A stretch of DNA of 64,000 nt from Emydura subglobosa (taxonomy: Eukaryota; Chordata; Testudines; Chelidae). Within the stretch, counting starts at the first letter, position 1; every line of letters begins with the position of its first letter. Location of the stretch: assembly GCA_007922225.1 (NCBI GenBank), contig ML679966.1, positions 40,453,943-40,517,942 on the forward strand, read 5' to 3'. This document shows positions 10,985-23,550 of this stretch, one piece after another. Both the position numbers and the translations under genes were made by a program. The notes below the pieces were generated by a model that had not been told where the DNA came from, ran no database searches, and worked only from the letters and a program-made list of their open reading frames with translations.

Positions 10985-11700
10985 ACTGAGATGAGAAGAT
11001 TGTTTCCCCCCACCCGTCCAGAACTATCAAAATCAGATGTGCTATCAAGGAACATAGCAATACAAAGGAATGATGAATAGCCCTATCACACCTTGGAAAT
11101 GCTATATGCAAGGAAGCTCATCCTATGGACTTGGAGGCTGAATGAAGGAAATAAAAACAAAGATACAGGAAAATTTGCCATCTCTTAGCTGTTTGAACTC
11201 TCACAGGACAGACACACTCAACTGGAGCCAGAGATCCTTAGGGGTTATCCCTGTGTCCATCCTGAAAGACATTTTGAATTGACAGATCACTACAACTCTG
11301 TCACTCTTAGGATGTAGATTACAACTCATTTGTATGTATATGTTTGCTTGCTTTAACCTGTAAATTACTCTTATTTCTTTTTCCTGGATAATAAACCTTT
11401 AATTAGTTTATTACAGGATTGATTACAGGTCTTTGGTGCAAGTTCTGGGGTAAGTGACTGCTTTCTTGGGACTGGAAGCAACCTGAATACTTTATGATTT
11501 TTGGTGTAAGTGACCATTTATCACTAAGTCCAGCTTGCTTGGGTGGCAAGACAGACTGGAGAGTCTACGGAGACTGTCTGTGACTCTATGGTAAGACTGT
11601 TACAGTGAACCAGGAGTTTACATTTGTCACTGGCTTAGTGAAATCTAATTATAGAACCTATCACCAGTTTGGGGTGTCTGGCCTATTTTGACAGTCTTCT
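10985..11700 (+). repeat. Candidate LTR-like interspersed repeat
   Basis: The stretch contains 'ggataataaacctttaattagtttattacagg' (an AATAAA signal at about 11391), followed by 'tttttggtgtaagtgaccatttatcac', 'gggtggcaagacagactggagagtcta' and 'gactctatggtaagactgttacagtg'. I recall this succession as a high-copy turtle repeat of LTR type, but have not verified it. No ends or target duplication could be fixed. Confidence 0.4.
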
Positions 11701-13111
11701 CTGAGGTAGGTACTCACAGTCATGAGCCACTCCAGACAGAATGACAGTCTACATCCTCAAGCTAATCTCATTGCCTATTTAAACACTTAAATTAATTTTA
11801 CATAGCTATTTAAACCTTTTTGTTAATCAGAAATGTCCTTTCAGGGTAAAACAACTCATTAAGAAAGTCTCTCCCACACTAGAGTCAATGATTACAAATA
11901 AACAAACATTGACATATTAAAGCAGCAAACAAGCCTATTTATTCCAATAAAGCTGCCACACTATTAAAATAGTCATGACACAGCTGAAATTAGTCAGATG
12001 GTTTTAGTGAACATTTTTCTGTTGCTGACTTCAGTGACTCCAAAGAGATAATATGTGCTGAACAATTATAAAGACTTTCACTCTAATACCAACATTTGCC
12101 AGTAAAAGAAACAGAAATTGGACAGATAGGAGCCCTTCCCCACGCAGTCCCCAGGGCCAGAGGAGCTGTCTATGCCCGGTTGTCCACTGTCCTCACACTG
12201 GCACCAGAGGTTTTTGTGCCCCTGCTGATTGGGGTTCTGTGATCCTGCTTGTCCCCCCTTGTGCATGCCCCTGCTTCTGTGTTTGTACAGTGCCAAGAAT
12301 ATCTATGGTGCTAAATATATTAAATAAAAGAATAAATAGGCAAGAACCTTTGCACAGAAGTGAAATCTCTTGCCAAAAATATAAACTGGTCAGTATATGA
12401 CCGGCAAGAAAATATTTTTCTCCTTGCATTCTTAAGAATTATTAAAAGCTAAACCACTCTCATGAACAAGTAATAATCATTTCATTATTCAACCTCTGCA
12501 CTGTTTTTAAACAGGTAATAATATCTGTGGAAATGCATCGGCTTTTTCTGAAATGCCATCAATGATTTTAGCCCATTTTAAGGCCTGAAAAACAGGCTTG
12601 TCATAGTTCTTATATCAATGCATTAAAATATATTTAGGACTACAGATCTTAGTTTAGGGTTTATTGAATAATGTAACTAAATGTTTTAGCAAAACATCTA
12701 GATCCACCCTCAACATAATCACACGGTTAGAGATCATAAAAACAATACTTTACTGGTTCAAAAATATGTCCATTTTTACTCAGTACTGTAGAAAGCACCC
12801 CAGATCCCTCCTTAGACCCTCAAATACACCTACCATGTTTACCTTTACCCTCTAGACACAACTTACGATTATTAGATCTTCCTAGCTGATGCAAAGAATT
12901 CCACAGCCTTTCCCAGTGAGATTGTTTTTGCTATTAAATTCTGTGGAGTTGAAACTTAGGTCTCTTATGAGTCAGTGGGCAGGAATGTTACTGAGGAGTT
13001 GCGGTAATCAAGACTGTAGCTAAATTGCAACACAGGAAACAGAAGATTATAATATTGAAAAATTGAAAAACAAACTAATAAGAAAGAAAGAAAGAATCCA
13101 TTCCTTTCTAT
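11701..13111. other. No gene recognised
   Basis: AT-rich, with a short GC-richer patch at 12130-12260. No frame with a recognisable domain; no repeat I can name. Confidence 0.5.
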
Positions 13112-13205
13112 GGCCCTGATTCAGGAAAGCTTTGCTAATTGGAACAGCAAATCAGCACATGCTTAACATTAAGAACTTGCTTAAGTGCTTTCCTGAGTCA
13201 GGGCC
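13112..13205. mobile_element. Short fold-back MITE
   Basis: Arms 13112-13133 (ggccctgattcaggaaagc...) and 13185-13205 (...gctttcctgagtcagggcc) are near-perfect inverted repeats about 50 bp apart. The spacer contains 'agcacatgcttaa', part of the same common sauropsid palindrome family. Confidence 0.75.
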
Positions 13206-14401
13206 TAACTTTGTTAGGCTTCAGAAACACAAAAGCATGCTTAACTTGCTGAATCAATAGGCTAATAAGATTAATTTACAACTGTAGAGTAGATGGTACA
13301 CAGTAGAGCATGGAATTTCTGCAAAAACACAAACAAAATAATATAGACAGAGCCAAAGGGGCTAGACAGGGAATTGCAGTTGATACAAGGCAGGACATTC
13401 TAATTATGATGGACAAACACAGGGAAAGCTTATTATTGTTTCAGTCGCATCTTATAGGCACATTAATCTACTGACTTTGTTGGGACATAGTCATACTACT
13501 ATAGGCTAATTTGGAGATGGATAAACATACATTTTCCATCTATGTTTGTTCAGATAAAAAAATTGAATTTGTTTTGATTGTTGGCACTTCGTTTGTGTTG
13601 GCTTTCCGAGAACAGTTCAGCAAATGAGTGTACTGGTAGGCATGCTTCTGGAAAGATTAAACTTTATAGAAATATTAAGGAATATTCACGGAAAGCAATC
13701 TTGGACTCAAACGTGAGTATTTGCACTAGCAATCTAATTTTAAGAATAATACTTATCCACTCAGGGAAAAATAATAATACCACATAAGCCATAGGCTCAA
13801 ATAAAACTAACCAACACAGCTCTAATTTTAAATCGCAAATGTCAAATACCTACAACAAAATGCTCATGAATGACCTAGAAAAAGAACCATTCACAGAAAG
13901 TATTCTGCGAATTATTTTAAATAACAGATAAAGCTGAGAAAATCATGATCTACAAGAACCTACACAGAGAAAAAACATCTGTTATTAGGACTCTTTTATT
14001 TAGCAGACAAAAGCATAAAGAGATCCAGTGGCTGAAAGCTGAAGCTAGAAAACTTTAGATTGGAAATAAGGCATACAATTTTTAATTCAGAATAATTAAC
14101 CATTAAAACAGCTTACCAAAGGAGCCTCCATAACTTGAAGTCTTTAATTAAGATTGGATGTCTTTCTGAAAGATATGCTTGGTTCCACCAAAAATTATTG
14201 CACTCAATGCAAAAATTATTTGGTGAAATTCAATGACCTGTGTTTTGTAGGATGTCAGGCTAGATGACTGTCACAGGGTGCCGTGAGTTTAAATACATCG
14301 AGTACTATGAGATGCTTAGATATTAAGGAAATCGGAGTCATATAAGTGCTACGGAAAAAAAGATCATAACCATCCCTTCTTATCATGAGATATATGGATT
14401 A
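13206..14401. other. No gene recognised
   Basis: AT-rich DNA without supportable coding or RNA features. Confidence 0.5.
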
Positions 14402-14560
14402 GGGTCTAGATCCTCAAAGGTATTTAGGCACCTAACTCCCTCTGATGGGGAATCTAAATATCTTTGATGTTCTGGGCCTAGATACTCAACTAGCATAAAT
14501 TGGCCCAACTCTATTGACTTCAGTGGGGCTATGTCAATTTACCCAGTTAATGATCTGGCC
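14402..14560. mobile_element. Two adjacent fold-back MITE units
   Basis: The first unit (about 14402-14480) runs from 'ctagatcctcaaaggtatttagg' to its inverted partner 'aatctaaatatctttgatgttctgggcc'. The second (about 14477-14560) folds around 'attgacttcagtgggg', with 'cataaattggcccaac' opposite 'tgtcaatttaccc'. Both are typical of the palindromic sauropsid 'gggcctagat' repeats. Confidence 0.55.
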
Positions 14561-15495
14561 ATCCAAGTCTATGAGTAAGTTGCTCTTGGACAACTTGCAA
14601 CCAGACATGAGGCAAAATTTATCAGACACCAAGAATTAATCACTCATCTCTCAAAAACAATTATAAAAATTATATTGCTGTTGCTCACTTTTATGCTAAA
14701 ACTAGTAAAACTTTAAAACTTCCAACATGCATGACATCACTCAGCCCATGCTGTGAATTGAAAGTCAACATCAAGGCCAATAGAACTTTAAAAATCCACT
14801 TACTTTCTTATGTGGATGTTTAAAAGAAATTACTTCAGTTAAAGAAAGCAGAGGGTCTTTGTTCATGTTGTTAGCTGTTTTAGCTGCACTGCTGCTGTTG
14901 CAGTATTTTATCTGCCAGAGTTTCAAGAGCTTGTAAAATCAGTACACCCAAGATAATGTGCTCATAAAGTCAGCCCTTTGTCACTCAAACTCAGAAGAGC
15001 CTGCAAGCAGACAAGAATTTGTGTGGTACATTGAATTGTTAGGAGATTTTCTCTGATAAGCTATAATGCAGGTGTTAAGCCCCATTTATAAAAAATGAAG
15101 TTTCATCTTTTCTTATGTGGCTGGCTCTTACCCTGGAAAGTTTCAAATCACATTCAGCTGTCATGTAAAAACACTGCAGGGTCAAAGTTTGTACAACCAT
15201 GAAATGGTAGCTCAGTGCATGCCAAAATTTACTTTCACTCCATCTGTTATGAATTAATTTGTTTACACTATTCATGGCTTTTTTTTTTTTTTTTGGATTG
15301 TGGAATGTCCAGGATAAGTAGAAAACATGTAATGGACTTAATTCTAAAGTTGGCTAAAACCACATTTTAAATTGTATTTCAAGGATATCTCAGTATTACA
15401 CATCCAGAAAGAGGATACTCAGATGGTCTTGTTCACATATGCTGAGGCAGTAACAAAAATACCTTTATATATCTACCAAGCTGAAGTTTCCACTT
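14561..15495. other. No gene recognised
   Basis: AT-rich; includes a T-run at 15278-15294. No gene or clear repeat seen. Confidence 0.5.
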
Positions 15496-15622
15496 CATGC
15501 ATCCAACGAAGCGGGTTTCTGCCAACAAAAGCTTATACACAAATTAATTTGTTAGTCTTTAAGGTGCCACAGAACTCTTGCGGTTTTGCTAAAAACAGAC
15601 TAACATGGCTACCTCTCTGGAA
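15496..15622. repeat. SINE fragment typical of turtle genomes
   Basis: The order 'catccaacgaagcgggtttctgcc' - 'aacaaaagcttata' - 'aatttgttagtctttaaggtgcca' - 'cagaactcttgcggttttgc' - 'acagactaacatggctacctctctggaa' matches, with substitutions, a repeat I know as abundant in turtle genomes. This is one of the main reasons for the taxonomic call. Confidence 0.75.
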
Positions 15623-16342
15623 CTTTATAAGAAATGTTTGGTAGTTTAGCCAAGATTATATTTTTAATTTTTTTTTTTTACTCTGGGTGCTGAAAACCTG
15701 ATTAATCAAATCAAAAAGAACTTTGTCTTTCCTAAACATTTTTGCACTCCTTCATTCTTGTATGTTTCAATATTTCACACCACTAATGATTTGGTGCTTC
15801 CACCACTTTTATGCAGTAATCTTATCTTGAAAAAGGTAATTTATTTACAACCGACAGCACATAATTGAAATCCGAGATCAGCCCGCCTTAGCTTTGTAGT
15901 TTTTTCCTATTAACTTAAAATCATCGTGAGTCCAGTTTTTAAAAGCAGTCTTTAAGTTTTGTGTGTACAAACTAGATTAGAGAATGATGGAAAAATTAGC
16001 CTGGCATGTTTAAAACCTGCTTAGATCATTATCATAACAAAAAAGCTGCCAGTTACCAGCATAATATTATATCTCAACATCATAAATATGTTCCGTTCAT
16101 AAAAGCAAAGCATAAGAGGTTTACATGTATATGTCTTGGGTGTTTGCATAGCTGATAGATATGTTAAATGGCACAATTTCACTTTTACACAGGAGAGGCC
16201 AAATTCAGCCCTCATATAAGTAAGTGCAACTCTACTGACTTCAACAGAGTTGCTCTAGCCTGTACAAGAGCTCATTTAGTGTCACCATAAATAATATGTT
16301 GCCCGCTTATTCAACAGATTAGAATGACTAGAAACCCAAGGT
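15623..16342. other. No gene; MITE scrap
   Basis: AT-rich. At about 16195-16262 a 'ggccaaattcagccctcat ... tgacttcaacagagttgctct' unit is a partial fold-back MITE. Confidence 0.45.
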
Positions 16343-17055
16343 TCTTCATATGTGACTGTGGCCAGGAGGTGTGGCCTCCCTCAGAGATTGATGATGCGGA
16401 AGAGCCAAACCCCCTCTTGGGGGTGGAACCCAGAAGTGCAACCCCACCTGATTGGAAGCAGAAAGGCAGGCCTTCCAGCTCAGTGAGGGGAAGGTGGCCG
16501 AGGGAGAAGGCTGTCTCTTCCTTGGTGCCGGGGCCTGGGTCGGAACCTGACCGTTACACTCAGGAGAGGCTGTCGGAGCTGCCAACTGCCTGGGGCCCTG
16601 AGGACTTGCCGGAGCTACCTGAGTTCAGTGAGCCAGAGGAGACCCCTGGACCTTGTGACTGGAGGAGCTACCTGAGTTGCCACCCCCGTGAGCCAGAGGA
16701 GACCCCTGGACCTTGCGACCTAGAGTAGCTGCCCTCCGCAGATGGCTCCGAAGAGTTCCTGAACTTTGCCGTCAAGCAACGAGGCTGAAGGATTCTGGAA
16801 CTTCCTTCGTACAGAATATCCCAAAGAAATGGGGAGCAATTCGGGGTTCAAGGTACTTGAGGGAAAGGGGGGAAGGAAGGAGCCCAGGGGAGTCAGACAC
16901 CCATCCGGCTGCGTTACGGCCTGTAGCCGAGTCAGCACGTTTTGGCTGGAGCTCCGCTGACAATCCATCCCCCATCACTGTCAGGGCCCTGGGCTGGGAT
17001 GCAGTGGAGTCGGGTGGACCTCCGTCCTCCTCCCTCCTTGCCATGCAGAACATTA
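16343..17055 (+). mobile_element. Unclassified GC-rich element, copy B
   Basis: This is the same family as copies at 7996-9200 and 56395-58768, in the opposite orientation. Shared modules in B's direction: a purine-rich acidic stretch with two near-identical 'gtgagccagaggagacccctgg' units (16629 and 16689); 'agctgccctccgcagatggctcc' followed by 'gagttcctgaactttgcc' (16728-16770), matching the complement of copy C near 58290-58345; and 'agggccctgggctgggatgcagtggagtcgggtgg' (16982-17018), matching the complement of copy C near 58035-58080. The plus frame 16324-16728 encodes a Glu/Pro/Leu-rich peptide with repeated 'LPELPEFSEPEETPGPC'-like units. Not recognised as a known gag or ORF1. Confidence 0.5.
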
Positions 17056-17134
17056 CAATGTAATTCAAACAGCTTTGCTAAAAGCGATAAAATGAAACAA
17101 TTCTCAGTTGCTGCTGCTCAGTCGTGTAGCAGTT

Positions 17135-18075
17135 GAACATGGTGGAGCACCATTTCTGGTCCCGGGAAACAAGCACTGAATGGTGGAATTGCTTCATTAT
17201 GCAGATATGGGATGATGAGCAGCGGCTACAGAACTTTTGAATGTGGAAGATCACTTTCCAGGAACTTTGTGCAGAGCTCTCCCCAGCCCTGAAGCACAGC
17301 AACACTAGAATGAGAGCTGCTCTGACAGTGGAGAAGCGGATGGTGATTGCTTTGTGGAAGCTTGCAATGCCAGACTACCACCAGTCAGTGGGGAATCAAT
17401 CTGAAGTTGGTAAATCCATCATGGGGATTCTAATCTGTTGTGATCCAAGTGTGCAAGGCCATTAATAGATTTCTGCTAAGAAGGGTAGTGACTCTGGGCA
17501 ACATGCAGTACATTGGGGATGGTTTTGCCATGATGGGATTCCCTAACTGTGGTGCGGCAATAGATGGCACACATATCCCTATTTTGGCATCAGACCACCT
17601 TGCAAAAGAGTACATAAACCGAAAGGGATACTTTTCAATGGTGTAGCAAGTGCTGGTGGATCATATGGGTCATTTCACTGATATCAGTGTGGGGTGGTCA
17701 GGAAAGGTGCATGATATGCACATCTTTAGGAACTCAGGACTGTTCCGAAACCTGCAAACAGGGACTTTCTTTCCATATCGTAAAATATTCATTGATGATT
17801 TTGAAATGCCAATAGTGAACCAGGGAGACCCATCATATCCGCTGCTCCCATGGCTCATGAAACCGTACACCGGGCACCTGGATAGCAGTAAGGAGCAGTT
17901 CAATAAGCTCAGTAAGTGCAGAATGGTGATGGAATGTGCCTTTAGATGTTTAAAGGGTCACTGGAGCACTTTGCTCACTAGGTTAGATCTCAGTGAAAGC
18001 AATATCCCCATTGTTATTGCAACATGCTGTGTGCTCCATAATCTCTGTGAGGCAAGGGGAGAGAAGTTTATGTAG
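17135..18075 (+). pseudogene. PIF/Harbinger transposase (HARBI1/ALP1-like DDE_4), broken copy
   Basis: The copy encodes a DDE endonuclease of the PIF/Harbinger superfamily, which cuts and pastes its own element with a TWA target preference. Three blocks line up. 17241-17430 carries the N-terminal region ('LTVEKRMVIALWKLAM'). 17440-17646 carries 'FPNCGAAIDGTHIPI' and ends 'INRKGYFSMV'. 17650-18075 carries 'DISVGWSGKVHDMHIFRNS', 'QGDPSYPLLPWLMKPYTG' and 'MECAFRCLKGHWSTLLTRLD', ending in a 'CCVLHNLCEARGE' tail. The catalytic triad is visible: Asp at 17563-17565, Asp of GDPSYP, and Glu of MECAFR. Two lesions kill it: a frameshift near 17430 and an in-frame TAG at 17644-17646. The second and third blocks are otherwise in one frame. 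A further stop lies at 17238-17240. Terminal repeats and flanking TWA were not identified. Confidence 0.93.
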
Positions 18076-18180
18076 GGGTTGGTTTTGGAGGCTGACAGGC
18101 TGGCAGTTGATTTTGAGCAGCCAGATACCAGGGCAATAAAAAGAGCGCAGCAAGGGGCTCTGCATCTCAGTCAGACTTTG

Positions 18181-18730
18181 AAAGCTGTTTCAGTAATAAG
18201 GCATGGTAATGTGTGCGACTTATCTGTGTTGTGCCTTCCCATTCCCTTCCATTGCTTCAGCTGCAATGCATCACCCCTTCCCCCCTTTCTTGTAATTGAT
18301 AAAAAGTACGTTATTCTCACCACCTTGTCTTTTATTTGACACAGATAAAGAGAGATAAAGAACAAGAAAATAGGGATAGCAGAATACAGAGAACAGAACC
18401 AAAATGCAAGTGTCATGGGGAAATCAGAGCAGTGAGGGATTCAAGCAAATAGGAGAGATTTGGCATAACCCACATGACGTCCTGCACCACAGGAGAGAGA
18501 ATATACAACTATGATTGATAATGGGGAAATATAATAAAGAATCTGCACCCATTGCATTAAAGTGAGTTTATTTAATCTTGTTTCTTTAATACTGTCCTAA
18601 TAAGACTTTTGTTTGTAAGCAAACTCTTTATTTACTGCAGGGAAGGGTGGAAATGAAGGTGGTGTACTCTGGAAGATTTTAAGGAGTGATCCACAATATG
18701 AAAAAAAAATTGAGAACTATTGCAAGCAGT
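18181..18730. other. No gene recognised
   Basis: Probably includes the non-coding 3' part of the Harbinger element, but no inverted end could be matched. Otherwise featureless. Confidence 0.4.
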
Positions 18731-18876
18731 GTTGTTGTAGCGGTGTTGGTCCCAGGATATTAGAGAGATGAAGTGGGTGAGGTAATATGTTTATACAAGT
18801 TTTCGAGCTCTCACACCAATAGAAGCTGGTCCAATAATAGATATTACTTCACCCACAGTGGCTCTCTCTCTAATTA
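18731..18876. mobile_element. Fold-back MITE (Chompy-like arms)
   Basis: The left arm has 'ggtgttggtcccaggatattagagagatgaagtgggtgaggtaat'. The right arm has the inverted order 'ctggtccaataatagatattacttcacccac' and then 'ctctctctctaat'. This palindrome is widespread in turtles and crocodilians; the name Chompy is from memory. A longer copy is at 44352-44675. Confidence 0.7.
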
Positions 18877-21800
18877 GGTTTCCTTAAATGCTGCTACCAT
18901 CTTCAGGACAACAAGAGGTACTGCTCTGTCACCACAATGGCAATGGAGGGTGCAAGAAAAAGACCTTGCACAAGTAATAGAGACATGATTTTTTTAACAA
19001 GTGTCTGTTACATTCTCTAGGCTGAGATTTATTAGCTGCACAATAGTTATACATGTGGTAATGGCACAAATCAGCATGATCTATTACAGGAAGTTGCTGC
19101 ATATTCTTTTTTAAAAGCGATTTCACTTATAGAACATATACCCCTATGCCCCTCCCTGCTGTAGGGACATTTGCCATAAAACTCCAAGATTCATGCCTCA
19201 CAGAGTTTCTGGTCTTTGTGTTCTTCTTGCATAAAGGGAATCAGTTGATGAGCCATGGTAAACAATTTACTGCAGCTGTTTTTTCACTAATGCAAAGTAA
19301 AATAAGGTGATGAAGGCTTTAGTAGCAATGTACGTTTCCTTTACCATATTTTTAATGTAGCATAAATAAAACACTCACAGCCCAGGACCAGCAATAAACC
19401 AGAAGCAAATACTTAGAGCCTCTTGCTTTGGGAGTCTCAGGTAATATAGGCTGAGCAATTCATGGCCCCTTTTCCTTACTTCTGATAGTAAGACTAGTGG
19501 TCTGAGCAACTCATGGTCTGTTACTCACCTTGAGCTGCAACCTTTGCTCTTACAGATCTGGATATCATATAGCTACACTATCACCAGTCGCTCTGGTAAA
19601 GGCTTATATAAACAAAAATAGTAGTTTCTTTTACTGTGTCTTGTTCAATGTATTATTTTGTAGTATCAATTAGACACACAGTATAAATAATTTGGACTGC
19701 ACAAGTTTTATGAGTCAGTGAATCAGTAACTTTACAACAGAAATGCCATCCCATTCCTGTCTCTTGTCAAGATAAAAATCATTCTTTAAAAATAAAAGTT
19801 TTGTCTTAACGGCCATAGCTGTTCTAGCTGCACAAAAAAACCCAAACATCCCTTTCTTTGTCTGTGTGTTTTTGTTCTCTGAAATGCATCAGTCTGTTTG
19901 AGTATCCATACCAAATTCTAAAGTTGTAAATTTGTATATGAATATATTATCAATATAGTGTATGCTCCATTATACTGATAACTTTATTTTAAAATTAATC
20001 AGAGTGAAAAGCAGTGTCAAGAAGAAGAAACTAGAGGAAACAAAGTATGTATCTGCTGTTGGTATTCCTGTCATAGATTTGTAAACTGGTGGAATGACTC
20101 ATCAGAAAGAAACAATTATAGGCAGAAAGAAATCTTCTTCAAAGATTAGTGTTTATAACAAGAAAGTGCAATAATATTCCTCAACTGGGGAGTCAATCAG
20201 GCTGCATTCAACCAATGCAGCAAGCACAAACACAATCTTCTCAAAGGTATTATTTTTTCTCTGTCCCTCAAGTAGCTCTTCATCCAAGAATCTGTGCAAG
20301 GGAATAAGGAAGCTGATCTCACTGATGTCTCACTTTAAAAATTTAATTGCTCAGACAAATTCAGAACTGCTATGATGATCCCAAATATTACTCAAGACCA
20401 ATGCTGGCTGCAGCAGTAAGAATGCTTAAAATAAAAGGTACAGAGTACACTTCAGTAAACAATCAATATAGAATCATGCGATACATTTTTATCAATCAAT
20501 AATACTGATTTACCTTCCATTCATTTTAATCCAAGATGCTGCTATGTAATTACTACTACTACACTCTATATTTTAGTCAAATAAAATACATAACATTATT
20601 GAATTCTTATTATCATTTTTTAATATTGAAAAGCAATATCCAGGAAATCTGAATGCACATCTAATCTGTACAGGAAAAGATTTTAGTGCAAAGAAAAATC
20701 AATGAAAAAAGGAATGTGTGTTTTTGTATCTGAAAAATTAGGAAGTTTTATCTACTTAACATTATTATGATAAATTAAGCATGCAAATGTTAATGTACAA
20801 GGTTATCTTTAGTCACATGAGAAGTCCCATTCGGTCTGAATGAGATTACTTACAAGAGTAAAGTTAGTCATATGCATACGTTTTTGCAGGACAGAGCCTT
20901 AAATCAATTTACAGTGGGGAAAAAAGGAGAGAATCAGTTTAGTGATGTTACTACTTAAATGAACTCCTAAAATCTGCCAGTTATCCAAAAAACAAGACAA
21001 GACAGATTTTAGACAAAAAAGATACAAAATGAGAGTCAATAAATGATAATATGCAGTGCCAGATTCTGCCTTTAGATATACTTGCACAACTTCCATTGAT
21101 TTCATTTGGATTCAGTAGAATATTGGCCACTTTGTTTAAGATTTTGTATGTACTTGGTCAAAGTCTGGCCACATGTGGAAGTGTGTCTTGAATAGCTGAG
21201 CTCTCTGCAAGGTTAGTGGGGGCAGAGTGGAATCCTTCTCCAAACTGGTAGTAGAAAAGCAGCACAGCGACTATAACATGTATGCCACCTTACCAGGCGG
21301 GAGTTTAGCATAGTAAATCTGGATAGTTGTGAATGCACTAGCCTCACTTCTGCCCCACTTTAAACCCTCTTCCCTGCTACTGGGAAATTAGAACACTGCC
21401 CTAAAGTGCACGATGATGTGGAATCCTCATGAGTAGGCCCTCTCTGCAGAGCTGCCAAGTGTCACGCTTCTTGTGACACACACGCACACTCTGTGACTCT
21501 TCATTTATATCTCACACACTTTTAAATTCTCACATTTGTCTCTCTGCATTGCTTCAGTACCACCTCTTTACTCAAGAAAGAGTCAGACAATCAGATTTAG
21601 TCAGCAAATGAACTCTTGGGGGCCCGGGAATGGAAGGGACCCTCTCCCCTCTAGTCCAGCACTGACTGGAGAAGCTGGGCAACGGGGTTGGCCTGGGTCA
21701 CTGCCTCTCACTGTCATGTATTCCCCTCTTTTGTCAGTATTTATTTGTGTGTCTGTGCTGCCTCAGACTGGAGCAGCAAAGAAACTGGAGATAAAACTGC

Positions 21801-23158
21801 AGCCCCTGAGAGGCGCATTTTGTATTTGGAAGGGCATCCACACTGGAGGAGAAGGAAATATCCTCAGGGTAAGCAAGAGTTGTGGGGGGAATATGTCCTC
21901 CTGCCCTGAGGTTTAGATTATCACAGCCTCACATTTGTTCACCTTATTATATGCAGTTTATGCAGGGCTTGGCAAATTTTGCTGATCTGTTGGCTCATCA
22001 GCTGCTGAGGCTGCACTTGATATATGCATATAACTGGAGAAAGGGTGGGATTTACAGGGTGGGTCTTAGGTTCTGCAATGCCTAATGCCCTCCTGGCATC
22101 TAGTGGAATTCACAACCCTGAGTTAGGCACCTCTGCTCCCTATATGCTACATGGGGAGAATTTAACTTGGGTCTCCCACATATTGGGTCAGTGCTCATAA
22201 AATGGGTTTGCACTACCAGCAGACATTTGGTGTGAGTTTAGACATGCTCTGGGCATGTCTACTGGATTGACCCCAAAGACATGATAGACGGGAACACTCA
22301 GTTTGTGAATGCTGCCAGGGCTTAGGTCTGAGTTAAGCACCAAGTTGCTAGATGGCTGATCATGTGCCCAGCTGTCAAAATGTAGGCACCTTGGGGACTT
22401 TAATGGCAGAAACTTAAGTATGTAGGGAATTAAGGCAGCAGCTGAGTAGGGGTTTTGTGAATGGCAGTAATGCCTAGATGGTGGACTTCAGTATTGAAGT
22501 TCCCCTTGTGAATTCCACCCCAGGTGTTTTGTTTTTAATACAAAAATGTGGCTGACAGAGACCACAGGACTCAGTAGGAGTTAGAGCATATTAAAGATGA
22601 TCTATGTATTAAGAAATCCAAGAGGTGGCAGGTGTTCAGAGCTGCTGTAAAGAGTTACAGAGAGAAAGCCAACGTTTTTTTGGTCTTACAAAACACAGAT
22701 ACTATGTTACATATTCTTAAGATCTATCTATTAACTATTTACATGTAAGTAGATAATGATGTATAATGACTGCCTGAAAAATTGTATTTTATTTTTTCTC
22801 TTGTTGCTGTGTAAAACATACCTATAAATGACACAAAACAAAACACACAATAGGGGAAACGGTAAAAATGACTATACACAAAGTGCAGAAAAAATGCACA
22901 AATTAAATATACCAAGAAGAAGATTTTTCTCTTTAATCTTTTATTTATCATTTTATGTGTGATTTATGAAAGAAGGTAAAAAAAAACTTTTAAACATCAG
23001 TATGAACTTTAAAGTGCTGTCTCTAACGCAGTCCAAATAAAAATAATCATAAAGAAGTAAACAAAGGGCACAATCCCAATAGTTTTTTCCTTTTTAGGAC
23101 ACTTGTAATGCAGCTAGATCAATATGTAGCACTAATAGCTAAAGGCTCTACTATCATT
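18877..23158. other. Long stretch with no gene recognised
   Basis: AT-rich for most of its length. 21055-21120 and 20824-20900 contain scraps of the palindromic MITE family. Around 22060-22530, 'ggaattcacaaccctgagttaggcacc' and later 'cccttgtgaattccacccc' suggest a larger fold-back element. A GC-richer patch at 21600-21920 has overlapping frames without domains. No exon is supportable. Confidence 0.5.
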
Positions 23159-23550
23159 AGTGTTCCGCATTTTCAGTTTTTATCGATTTTCACCAGTAAA
23201 TTACCAGTTATTTTAATTAAAGGAGTTTGATTTTTACTGATTTACACCTGTTTATCAATCCACTCTACATTTTTGGGTACTTATTTTTGTTAAACACTAA
23301 TGCTTTAAGCGATTATCATGTCCTGCAGCTCTGAGATTGAAGCAGTTCTACAGTGTAGAACACAAACATAGTCGAGGATGGAAAAATCAATGTTAACATC
23401 ACGCTATGACTGGCTCACAAGGAGATGCTGCCTGCCTATTTATTTGCACCATTTAATGTGGCTGCTGTATTTAAACAATCAAATAAAGATAGATAAGGTA
23501 AACACTGGGCAAAAACACATATCTATGCCTGAATACCAAAGAGAAAATCA

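Noticed and set aside
21536..21916. 126-codon plus-strand frame
   Set aside because: Overlaps a second frame of similar length, low-complexity patches, no family resemblance.
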